DNA of 14,463 nt from JBFHRE01 sp036745195. Lineage in GTDB: Bacteria > Actinomycetota > Acidimicrobiia > Spongiisociales > ZC4RG35. Made by a program: the position numbers and the translations under genes. Location: NCBI GenBank assembly GCA_036745195.1, contig DAIOGO010000067.1, positions 1-14,463 on the forward strand, given 5' to 3'. The notes beneath the pieces are model-generated. The model saw only the letters and a list, made by a program, of their open reading frames with translations, ran no database searches and was not told the origin of the DNA. Below are positions 5,748-13,100 of the stretch, in pieces (the first letter of the stretch is position 1; every line of letters starts with the position of its first letter).

Positions 5748-6786
5748 GCATCGCCTCCTGGATCAGTCGCGACTCCTCCAGCACGAGGGCGAAGAGCGCC
5801 TCGACGTGGTCGGGGCGGATTCCCTGGATCTCGGCCTCCTGCCGGATGATGTCGAGCAACTCCCGCTCGCGCTCGGGAGCCCTGACCGGCAGACCCCGGG
5901 TCGCCTTGACCCGTCCGATCTCCAGCGACATGTCCTGGCGGCGGGCGAGCAGGCGGACGATCTCGCGGTCGACCAGATCGATGTGGGCCCGCATCCGATT
6001 GACGCCCAACCGGAACATGAGGGCGGCCAGTTGATCGCCGTCGAGTTGCAGGGGCCCCTCCGACTTGGCCTCGGCCGGGGACGGGTGGACTTCGACGATC
6101 AACCCGTCGGCGCCCACCCCCTGGGCGGCCAGCGCCAGCGGGGTGACCTTGGCGGCTCCGCCCGAGGCGTGGGAGGGATCGACGATCACCGGCAAGTGCG
6201 ACAACTCCTTGAGGGTGGGAACCGAGCTGATGTCGATCATGTCGGTGGTACCCGATCCGAAGGTCCGGATCCCCCGCTCCACCAACACCACCTGATCGTT
6301 CGCCTCCGCCAGCAGGTATTCGGCCGACCACAACCACTCGTCGATGGTGGCCGACGGCCCCCGACGGAGGAGCACCGGTTTGCCCGCTTTCCCGGCCATC
6401 CGCAGCAACTCGAAGTTCTGCATGGCGCCGGAGTGGATTTCGATCATGTCGACCTGGTCGGCCACCGCGTTGACGTCGGCCGGTTCGAGCACCTGGGTGA
6501 CGGTGGGGAGCCCGACCTCTCGCCCTGCCCTGGCCAGCATCACCACCCCTTCGTCGCCCAGACCCCGGAAGGCGTAGGGGGTGGTTCCCATCTTGTAGGC
6601 GTTCCCCCGCAGAACCGCGGCCCCCGCCGCCGCCACCATCTCGGCCGCCGCCATCATCTGTGACTCCGACTCGATGGCGCACGGGCCGGCGATCACAGGG
6701 AAGGGGTCGTAGCCGATCCGGACCCGTCCCACCTGGACGATCGTCTTGTCGGGCGAACCCTCGGTCCTGGTCGCTTTGCGTTGCAT
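5737..6786 (-). CDS. DAHP synthase-chorismate mutase fusion
   Basis: 349 residues; ATG 6786 has GAGGAG 5 nt upstream. Residues about 15-262 form a DAHP synthase of the short I-beta/KDO8PS-like type (PEP plus erythrose 4-phosphate to DAHP, first step of the shikimate pathway). Residues about 263-345 form an AroQ helical chorismate mutase (NRMRAHIDLVDREIVRLLARR, then a second helical part), making prephenate for Phe/Tyr. Metal-site residues are Cys36 (AGPCAIES), His206 (VDPSHASG), Glu232 (VEVH) and Glu243 in the SDG-like position. Unusual: the KPRT motif reads KMGT (65-68), the GARNMQN motif reads SGAMQN, and the usual KRG reads RRG, so several canonical substrate-binding Arg/Lys are changed. 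It follows a Phe/Tyr-type attenuator and overlaps the 93-residue gene downstream. Confidence 0.85.
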   Translation of the reverse strand: MQRKATRTEGSPDKTIVQVGRVRIGYDPFPVIAGPCAIESESQMMAAAEMVAAAGAAVLRGNAYKMGTTPYAFRGLGDEGVVMLARAGREVGLPTVTQVLEPADVNAVADQVDMIEIHSGAMQNFELLRMAGKAGKPVLLRRGPSATIDEWLWSAEYLLAEANDQVVLVERGIRTFGSGTTDMIDISSVPTLKELSHLPVIVDPSHASGGAAKVTPLALAAQGVGADGLIVEVHPSPAEAKSEGPLQLDGDQLAALMFRLGVNRMRAHIDLVDREIVRLLARRQDMSLEIGRVKATRGLPVRAPERERELLDIIRQEAEIQGIRPDHVEALFALVLEESRLIQEAMRGE

Positions 6787-6825
6787 TCTGGCTCCTCGAG
6801 TTGTGAAGCCGGCCCGGAAATGAGA

Positions 6826-6848
6826 AACCCGGAGCCTGGCTCCGGGTT
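6826..6848 (-). terminator. Intrinsic terminator of the aromatic attenuator
   Basis: On the minus strand AACCCGGAG, loop CCAGG and CTCCGGGTT form a perfect 9-bp GC-rich stem, followed by TCTCATTT. It lies between the leader peptide (stop at 6881) and the DAHP synthase start (6786), so it can only affect that gene. The left arm plus CC (complement of 6838-6846) can instead pair with GGCTCGGG inside the leader-peptide codons (complement of 6890-6897), 8 bp with one bulged G, as an antiterminator. A smaller hairpin (CTGAG/CTCAG) lies between them. Confidence 0.7.
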
Positions 6849-6880
6849 GGCGGTCTTTCTGAGGTCGTTCTCTCAGCGCG

Positions 6881-6940
6881 TCACGCCATCCCGAGCCGGG
6901 GCCCGGTAAAGACGTAGAACGAGAACGAGACGTTGATCAC
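6881..6940 (-). CDS. Phe/Tyr-rich attenuator leader peptide
   Basis: GTG 6940 to TGA 6883-6881 encodes 19 residues: MINVSFSFYVFTGPRLGMA. Four of six residues at positions 6-11 are aromatic (Phe6, Phe8, Tyr9, Phe11). The start lies six bases after a -10 box, so the message is probably leaderless and begins with this peptide. The coding end (Arg15-Leu16-Gly17 codons) contains the antiterminator strand. In the classical model, ribosomes stalled at Phe/Tyr codons leave that strand free and allow transcription of the DAHP synthase-chorismate mutase gene; ribosomes reaching the stop cover it and the terminator forms. Seen directly: peptide, terminator, competing pairing and promoter. Inferred: regulation by charged tRNA-Phe and/or tRNA-Tyr. 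Confidence 0.75.
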   Translation of the reverse strand: MINVSFSFYVFTGPRLGMA

Positions 6941-6946
6941 ACTGTC

Positions 6947-6976
6947 ACTGTATGCCCACCCGCCGCCCTTGGTCAA
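6947..6976 (-). promoter_or_regulatory. Promoter of the aromatic leader and DAHP synthase operon
   Basis: On the minus strand TTGACC (complement of 6971-6976, five of six bases of TTGACA), an 18-bp spacer, TACAGT (complement of 6947-6952), then six bases to the GTG of the leader peptide at 6940. This is the best sigma-70-type promoter in the window, and its predicted start coincides with the leader peptide start codon. Confidence 0.7.
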
Positions 6977-7009
6977 GCGAGCCGCTCGGATCCGCACCAT
7001 CCAGCAAGC

Positions 7010-7669
7010 TCAGATCGACTCGGAGCGGTCCTCGATCTCCCAGGCGTGGTCGAGGACGTGCCAGGCGATCCGGCGGGCGGCATACCGGGGCGGCCACTTC
7101 CTTCCGGCCATCGGCGAGCCGTCGGCGGGCACCCGCAGGGCGGCCGCCATCGCCGCCCGCATCGCTGCCACCGCGGTGGCGTGAGCAGGATCCGGGCTGC
7201 TGGGCTTGATCCCGATCGTGCGGGCATAGGCGTGCTCGGCCAGGATTACGTGCTCCAAGACCTTGTCGCGGTCGCGTCCGCCACCCCGGGGGCCTTTGCG
7301 CAATTCGGCGGGGGCGTGGGCAACCACATCCGAGAGCACCAGCCACGAAGCCTCCACCAGTTGCCCCAACCGATCGGCTTCCTCCCCATCGGTCGGTCGC
7401 AGGTCGCTGGCCGTGATCCGCTCGGGGGCGCCGAACTCCGTCGTCGTCCCGCCCTCGACCGACTCCACGATTTCGAACGTGCTGGCGTCGTCGACCACCG
7501 GAGGAATCAGACCGGCCCGTTCCACTACCACCCCGAACCGCGGGAGCGACACCACCAGCGATTCCAGAGCCGATTCGACCGTCTTGCCACTCCGGCACCA
7601 CCCCGGCCAGTCGATCGCCCAGGCGAACGCCCGCTTGGCGACGTGTTCCTCGGCGACGCGGACGGTCAT
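7010..7669 (-). CDS. HicB-like plus DinB-like two-part protein
   Basis: 219 residues from ATG 7669. The N-terminus (about 12-50, FAWAIDWPGWCRSGKTVESALESL) resembles the HicB antitoxin half-domain pattern (strand, D-x-PG, G-x-T, helix). The C-terminal two-thirds (about 95-215) look like a DinB/YfiT-type helical bundle. His140 and His146 (LEHVILAEHAYAR) and His204/His208 (RRIAWHVLDHAWEIEDR) could form the metal site usual in that superfamily, whose members include thiol-dependent transferases. No signal peptide or membrane helix. It follows lgt by 25 bases but has a TATCCT box 6 nt before its ATG inside the gap, so it may have its own leaderless promoter. Exact function is unknown; the DinB-like assignment is by pattern only. 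Confidence 0.6.
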   Translation of the reverse strand: MTVRVAEEHVAKRAFAWAIDWPGWCRSGKTVESALESLVVSLPRFGVVVERAGLIPPVVDDASTFEIVESVEGGTTTEFGAPERITASDLRPTDGEEADRLGQLVEASWLVLSDVVAHAPAELRKGPRGGGRDRDKVLEHVILAEHAYARTIGIKPSSPDPAHATAVAAMRAAMAAALRVPADGSPMAGRKWPPRYAARRIAWHVLDHAWEIEDRSESI

Positions 7670-7675
7670 GGCTCG

Positions 7676-7681
7676 AGGATA
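7676..7681 (-). promoter_or_regulatory. Possible leaderless -10 box (TATCCT)
   Basis: TATCCT on the minus strand (complement of 7676-7681), then six bases and the ATG at 7669. The spacing is the same as for the hutI, 4521 and aromatic leader starts. No -35 match; the box lies just past the lgt stop. No Shine-Dalgarno is seen before this ATG. Confidence 0.4.
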
Positions 7682-7694
7682 GGTTCGAAGCCGG

Positions 7695-8597
7695 TCAGCC
7701 CACCGGGACCGGGGCCGGGGCGGCGCGCAGGGCGGCGTCGTTCTCGGCCGTCACCAGCGGTTTTCGCGAGAACCAGACGAACAGCCCGAGGGCGGCGATA
7801 CCGGCGATGAGCCCGGTGGTCTGATTCCAGGTGATGGAGCCGAGGGTGGCGTCGCCGTTGCCGATCCGCATGAAGTCGAGGGTGAAGCGCTGGAAGCCGT
7901 ACCAGGCGACCCAGAACCAGAACAGTTGTCCGTAGTGCAGGTTGCGTTTGACGACCTGATAGAGCACCAGCATCAGGATGGCTGCCCCGAGCAGGTCGTA
8001 AGCGGCCACGTGGTGATAGATCCCGGGGTCGGTGCTCCCCGGGACGGCGCAAAGACCGTCCACCACCGCGCTGGAGCACTCCAACCCGTTGTGCTGGGGG
8101 GCCAAGTCGTATCCGGGACGGACCCCGTAGCCCCACGCCACCGTGGTGGCCCGGCCCAGGTGCTCGACGATGGCGAGGTCGCCCACCCGGCCGACGATGG
8201 TGCCGAGGGCGAGGCCGAAGGTGGCGGCGTCGAGTGTGGCGAGGATAGGAAGACCGACTTTCCGCATCCGCCAGATCCCGACCAGGATCCCACCGGCAAA
8301 GCCGCCCATGATCGAGAAGTTCCCCCTCAGCGGGTTGAGCGCCTCGAGGAACGGGGTCCCGCCCAGCAATGCGGCCGGGGTGGTGAAGTAGCGGGCGCCG
8401 AGGATCGACCCCACCAGCGCCCACGACAGGACAGCCTGGAAGGCCTCCCCGCTGAACCCGCGCCGTTCGAGGATCTTGGTGGCGAGCCACCCTCCCGCCA
8501 GGAAGCCGAGGGCGGCGAAGACCCCGTGCAGGGAGAACCGGAGCGGACCGGCCTCCCAGATCGGAATCGGCGGGTAGCTGATGGAGGCGAGCACCAT
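7695..8597 (-). CDS. lgt: Prolipoprotein diacylglyceryl transferase (divergent Lgt)
   Basis: 300 residues, polytopic (about seven membrane segments by hydrophobicity). Lgt moves the diacylglyceryl group of phosphatidylglycerol to the lipobox cysteine of prolipoproteins, in the cytoplasmic membrane. The family signature region is GRVGDLAIVEHLGR (136-149), with Arg137, Glu145 and Gly148 kept. GGFAGG (98-103) and YGFQRFTLDFMR (233-244) match other conserved parts. Differences from the E. coli-type enzyme: Asp140 where Asn is usual, His24 where Tyr is usual, and a longer outside loop (about 156-195) with two cysteines. It could be a divergent Lgt or a paralogue. ATG 8597 has an AAGGGG-like site 9 nt upstream. 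It lies 38 bases after a lipoprotein gene, a likely client. Confidence 0.85.
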   Translation of the reverse strand: MVLASISYPPIPIWEAGPLRFSLHGVFAALGFLAGGWLATKILERRGFSGEAFQAVLSWALVGSILGARYFTTPAALLGGTPFLEALNPLRGNFSIMGGFAGGILVGIWRMRKVGLPILATLDAATFGLALGTIVGRVGDLAIVEHLGRATTVAWGYGVRPGYDLAPQHNGLECSSAVVDGLCAVPGSTDPGIYHHVAAYDLLGAAILMLVLYQVVKRNLHYGQLFWFWVAWYGFQRFTLDFMRIGNGDATLGSITWNQTTGLIAGIAALGLFVWFSRKPLVTAENDAALRAAPAPVPVG

Positions 8598-8635
8598 GCG
8601 ACGTTACCCCTTCGACCCGGCTACCACGCCACCCT

Positions 8636-9040
8636 TCACGGGGTGACCACCGGCTGACCGGCGGCGGCCCAGGCGAGGATTCCCCCGTCCACCTCGTACA
8701 CCTCTTCGAACCCGAGTTCGGTCATCATCTCGGCGGTGGTGCCACTGCGGTTGCCCGATCGGCAATACAGGACGTAGGGCAGTGTCGGATCGAGTTCGGC
8801 GAGACGGTCGCCGAAGTCGGCGGCATAGAAGTCCACGTTGACCGCCCCGGCCAGGTGTCCTTCGGCAAACTCCTCGGGGGTGCGGACATCGAGGACGACC
8901 AGTCCGGCCGGCGCCTCCTCGATCACCTCGACGGCCCGGTCGGGGGCCACCTCGGTGACACCGACAGCAGTAGCGGTGGAACCGCCACAAGAAGCCAGGG
9001 CGAGACCCAGCGCCAGCAACCAGACGATCCGTGTTTTCAT
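8636..9040 (-). CDS. Rhodanese-domain lipoprotein
   Basis: 134 residues. A lipoprotein signal peptide (KTR, hydrophobic run, lipobox LASC with Cys18) predicts export and lipid anchoring outside the membrane. Residues about 28-132 are one rhodanese domain: VVLDVRTPEEFAEGHLAGAVNVD (48-70) and the active loop CRSGNRS with Cys93, which carries a persulfide during sulfur transfer. Substrate and partner are unknown; extracytoplasmic single-domain rhodaneses may handle thiosulfate, sulfide or polysulfide. ATG 9040 has AAGGAG at 7-nt spacing. The gene sits behind a 20-bp palindrome lying over the likely promoter, implying regulation by a small dimeric repressor, and is followed by lgt. Confidence 0.92.
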   Translation of the reverse strand: MKTRIVWLLALGLALASCGGSTATAVGVTEVAPDRAVEVIEEAPAGLVVLDVRTPEEFAEGHLAGAVNVDFYAADFGDRLAELDPTLPYVLYCRSGNRSGTTAEMMTELGFEEVYEVDGGILAWAAAGQPVVTP

Positions 9041-9055
9041 GGTTCATCTCCTTGT

Positions 9056-9075
9056 ATATGCGAAAACTCGCATAT
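9056..9075. promoter_or_regulatory. Palindromic operator over the rhodanese promoter
   Basis: ATATGCGA, spacer AAAC, TCGCATAT: a perfect 8+8 inverted repeat in the 48-bp gap between ctaB and the rhodanese gene. On the minus strand it fills the space between a possible -35 (CTAACA, complement of 9075-9080) and a possible -10 (TATACA, complement of 9053-9058). AAGGAG follows. The form resembles operators of winged-helix repressors of the ArsR/SmtB type, some of which sense sulfide or persulfide. The regulator gene is not in the window. Confidence 0.6.
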
Positions 9076-9088
9076 GTTAGCGAAACCG

Positions 9089-9985
9089 TCAGGCAATCAA
9101 CCGATCCACGGTCAGGGCAGCGAACAGGGCGGTCAGGTACACCGTCGAATAGCCGAACAACACCATTGCTCGCTCCGGCTTGAAGATCACCCTCGCCGTC
9201 TCGATCACCAGCCATCCGCTCAGAATGAGGGCTGCCAGCAGGTAGAGCCATCCGGTTCCGGCGGTGGGGACGAGGGCCAGCGAGAACAGCGCCGTCACCA
9301 TCGAGTAGGTCAGCATCATCCGGGCGGTGTACGGCACTCCCTTGACCACCGGCAACATCGGGATCCCGGCCGAGGCGTAGTCGTCCTTGTAGCGGAGGGC
9401 GAGGGCCCAGAAGTGGGGCGGGGTCCAGGCAAAGACGATGGCGAACATCACCCAGGCGGGGAGTTCGAGACCGCCGGTCACCGCCGCCCAACCCACCAGC
9501 ACCGGGGCGGCCCCGGCGGCGCCGCCGATGACGATGTTCTGGGTGGTGGTGCGCTTGAGCGTCAGCGTGTAGACGAAGACATAGAACAGCAGGGCGGCAG
9601 TGGAGAGCAGGGCCGCCAACAGGTTGGCGAAGGCCCACAACCACAGGAAGCCGGCCAGTCCCAGCGCCCACCCAAACCGGCGGGCGTGGATCGGATCGAT
9701 CTGCTGACGGGCCAGCGGCCGCCGCGAAGTGCGGCGCATGATCTGGTCGATGTCGCGATCGTGATAGTTGTTGAGGGCGTTGGCCCCGCCCGCCGACATC
9801 GTGCCACCGATCAACGTCGCCAGCACCAGCCAGGTCCCCGGCCATCCGCTCGCGGCGGCCACCATCGCCGGAACGGTGGTGATGAGGAGGAGCTCGATGA
9901 TCCGCGGCTTGGTCAGGGCCAAATAAGAGCCGAACGCCGCCCGCCAGCGAGGCACGGGCGCGGCGGCGATCACCGGGGATGACAT
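9089..9985 (-). CDS. ctaB: Heme O synthase (protoheme IX farnesyltransferase)
   Basis: 298 residues from ATG 9985. A GTG 24 bases upstream is in frame, but the ATG sits 7 nt after a TAACCT -10 box. UbiA-family prenyltransferase with about eight or nine membrane helices. The first Asp-rich motif is NNYHDRDID (72-80, N72xxxD76xxxD80), followed by RRTSRRPL; the second conserved region is YKDDYASAGIPMLPVVKG. These are diagnostic for CtaB, which adds a farnesyl group to heme B to give heme O for terminal oxidases. Aerobic respiration with a heme-copper oxidase is implied. The other cytochrome oxidase assembly genes are not in the window. It is separated from the rhodanese gene by the operator region. 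Confidence 0.93.
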   Translation of the reverse strand: MSSPVIAAAPVPRWRAAFGSYLALTKPRIIELLLITTVPAMVAAASGWPGTWLVLATLIGGTMSAGGANALNNYHDRDIDQIMRRTSRRPLARQQIDPIHARRFGWALGLAGFLWLWAFANLLAALLSTAALLFYVFVYTLTLKRTTTQNIVIGGAAGAAPVLVGWAAVTGGLELPAWVMFAIVFAWTPPHFWALALRYKDDYASAGIPMLPVVKGVPYTARMMLTYSMVTALFSLALVPTAGTGWLYLLAALILSGWLVIETARVIFKPERAMVLFGYSTVYLTALFAALTVDRLIA

Positions 9986-9992
9986 CGCCGAG

Positions 9993-9998
9993 AGGTTA
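9993..9998 (-). promoter_or_regulatory. Possible near-leaderless -10 box of ctaB (TAACCT)
   Basis: TAACCT on the minus strand (complement of 9993-9998), then seven bases and the ATG at 9985. It fits the TANNNT pattern at one base longer spacing than the other candidates here. No convincing -35 and no Shine-Dalgarno. Confidence 0.35.
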
Positions 9999-10072
9999 CC
10001 GGTGACCACGACCCAACGAACCGGGCGACGGGTGACGGCCCGATCGACGGGCGCACGGCGATGCCAAGACGT

Positions 10073-10091
10073 CCCGGCAAGGGCCGCCGGG
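10073..10091 (-). terminator. Weak hairpin after the amylase frame
   Basis: CCCGGC and GCCGGG with a 7-base loop lie 27 bases past the amylase stop and could end its transcript. No T-run follows on the minus strand, so it is a weak terminator candidate. Otherwise the 130-bp gap between the amylase stop and ctaB holds only the ctaB promoter candidate. Confidence 0.3.
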
Positions 10092-10117
10092 CCTTCACGA
10101 ACGAGCGACGGCCGGAT

Positions 10118-13100
10118 TCAGTTGCCGCAGGGGGCGACGTTGTGCCAGTTCGGCACCAGGTCGTTGACCGTTTGGGTACCGGTGGCGCCGTAGGAGAGGG
10201 TCAGTTGCCGGTTGCCTATCTCGCCACAAGCGCCGTCCTTCTCCACGTAGTCCCACGATCCGAGCGTGTACTTGTACTCGAGCTGGGTGCCTTCCTTCCC
10301 GGTGAGGGTGATGGCCCAGTGGGTCTCATCGACCCTGATGAGCACCACCCCGCCCGGGTCCCACTGCGGTAACCCACCATCGAGACGGTCGAGGAAGCCG
10401 GCGATGTGAACCGACCGTCCGGTCCCATCTGTCGTGGCCGGCACGGTCACGTTGAACTGCAACGTCACCGTGCGCAGTTCGGCCGTTGCCGGTACCTCGC
10501 CGGAGCCGCCGGAGCGGTTGAACGACTGGTCGACGGCAACCACCACATAGAAGTAGGTGGCGCCTTGTGCCACCGCGGTGTCGGTGAAGGTGGAGTTCGT
10601 CACCAGCCCCAGAAGGCCGTACGGCCCACCGGTCGTGTCGGATCGCAAGACCTCGTAGCCGAAGAACGTCGGGTCGCCGGCCACATCGTCCCAGTCGAGA
10701 ACGATGCCGGCAGGGCTGGCGCTGGTGACGCTGAGTCCGGTGGGCACGTCCGGTGCGGTGGTGTCACCGCTCGACACCACCGTCAATGCGCCGGGATTCG
10801 CCGGCAGGGATCCGGATGGAACCGGCCCGTTCAAATCGGCATACAGCCAGCTACGACCACCGTTGGTCGAGTAACGGAAGACGTAGTCGAACTCACCCAA
10901 GACCTCGGGAAGGAAGCTCGCCTTGAACTCGTCGTTGTTGCCCGCCTGGACATTGAAGGTGGCGTCCACCCACACCCAGGCCGGGTTGCCGGCCGGATTG
11001 CTGCCGTCGGGGCCGAAGCCCGCCTGGGCCCGCAACGTGGGCGTGGGCCCGGGAGTGGCGGTCACTCCATCGATCCACACCTGACCATAAACCGTGTCGG
11101 TCCGACTCACCGTCGAGATGGTGTGGTTGAGGGAGGGTGGCCACTGCAGGTTGGCCCAGCCGATGGTCAGACTGGGCACCACCTCGTCCTCGTTCGACCG
11201 GGCGGACTCGTTGCCCGCCGCGTCGAGAGCCCTGACCACCACGTACCGGACCTCGCCGTTGGGGAGGCCGGACAGCGAGTAGTTGGTGGCAGTCACCGGC
11301 GCAGTGTTCACCTTCCGGTAACCGCCGCCCGAGACGAAGCTCACGTACACGTTGTAGGAGGCCGCCCCCGGAACCGAATTCCATGTGAGGGCGGCGGCCC
11401 CGTTGCCATCCACCGAGGTGAGCCCGGTGGGAGCAGCCGGTGGAGTGAGGTCGATTCCCTCGACGCCGAGCACGACCCCACCCATCGCCGGGACGGTCAC
11501 GGTGAGCGTTTCGCCGGCGACGGTCGCCGCGCTGCTCGCTCCGAGTCCGGTGGCGAGTCGGCGGGTGAGCGACGCTCCGTTGGGGAGGTAACCGTCCACC
11601 GGGATCGTCAGCGTCTGCGAGGACGGGGAACGGTTCACTACGACGACCGCGGCACCCGAACCGGTCTTCCGACCGATGACGATCACGCCGGCGCTGTCGT
11701 CGGCGAGGAGGATCCGCTGATCTCCATCCCGCAGCGCCGGCAGGTCACGGCGCACGGTCGTGAGCTGGGTGTACCAAGAGCGCAACGCCGTGTCCGGAGT
11801 GCCGCCCTTGTCGGCCCACGGGAAAGCTCGGCGATCGTCGGGGTCGTCGTCGCCGGTGACGCCCACTTCGTCGCCGTAGTAGACGGTTGGCGCCCCGGGG
11901 ACGGCGAACTGGAGCAGCGTCGCCAGGCGAAGCCGCTGCTTGCCCTCTGCCAGGTTGGCGGCATTGTGCTCCTTCGCCGCCCGCGTCTCCGCCCCCGGTG
12001 TCAGCGTCCACAGCACTCGCTCGGTGTCGTGACTGTCGAGCAGGTTCATCATTGAGTAGAAGGCGGCGTCGGGGTAGTCCTCCCGAATGGACGCCAACCG
12101 GTTCGCCACCTCGGTGGCGGTCAGCACCCGACCACTGTCGGCGAATCCCTTCGAGTCGAACGCTCCCGGGGTGAGGAAGCCGATGACGGCATCGCGCAGG
12201 CGGTAGTTCATCGTGGTGTCGAGGCGATCACCACGGAGCATCCGCAACAGCGTCGAGTCCTTCTGCCATGTCTCGCTGACGAGGAGGGCGTCGGCCTTGG
12301 TGGACTTGGCCACCTGGCGGAACGTCTCCCAGTAGCCGTTCGGGAACGAGGGATCACCCGAGACGTCGAGGCGCCATCCGCCAGCGCCCGCCTCCAGCCA
12401 CTGGCGGGTGATGCTGTCTTCGTTGGTTAAGAAGTACTCCTGGACCTCGGTCAACGTCTTGTCCAGTACCGGGATGGAGTCGAAGCCGAACCAGCCGTCG
12501 TAGGTCGCCGACAACGGTCCGGCGCTGCCGGCGCAGTCGCCGGTACCCGGCGCCACATCGGTGAAACTGAACCAGGTGCGGAACTCCGAGGCCACCGACT
12601 CGCAGGCACCGACGGTCGGGTAATGGCCATACCGGTCGAAGAACGGGCTGTCCGACGACAGGTGGTTGAAGACGCCGTCGAGAATGATCCGGATGCCGCG
12701 TTGGTCGGCGTGCTTGACCAGGTTCTCCCAGTCTTTCTGCGTGCCGAAATACGGATCGATCCGCGTGTAGTCCTGGGTGTCGTAGCTGTGGTTGGAGCCG
12801 GCGTCGAAGACCGGGTTCAGATAGAGCGTGTCGACGCCCAGCGTCTTGAGGTATTCGAGTTGCTGGTCGATGCCCTTGAGGTCCCCGCCCTGGTAGTCGC
12901 GTCCGCGGGGGCCCTCTTTGGGTGCTCCGGCCGGTGGCGTCGTGTCGAAGCGCCACGGGCACGTCGTCGGGGTGGAGTCGGCGTAGTTGCGGCAGTAGCC
13001 CTCGGGCAGTGTCAGCCAGTCGAGCGACACGACCGGGTCGTCGTAGCGGACGTCGCCGGTCTTCGGGTCGTTGTTGGAGCGGCCATTGCGGAAACGGTCC

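Noticed and set aside
8604..9845. Long minus-strand frame overlapping ctaB and the rhodanese gene in another frame
   Set aside because: Low-complexity Arg/Gly/Asp-rich product; the two overlapped genes have diagnostic motifs and this one has none.
9986..10009. Upstream GTG start for ctaB at 10009
   Set aside because: It would put the -10 box TAACCT inside the coding region and adds eight residues of no family similarity; ATG 9985 is preferred, not proven.
10406..12055. 549-codon plus-strand frame opposite the amylase
   Set aside because: Shadow of the amylase; no start signal, no motif, Gly/Arg/His/Val-rich.
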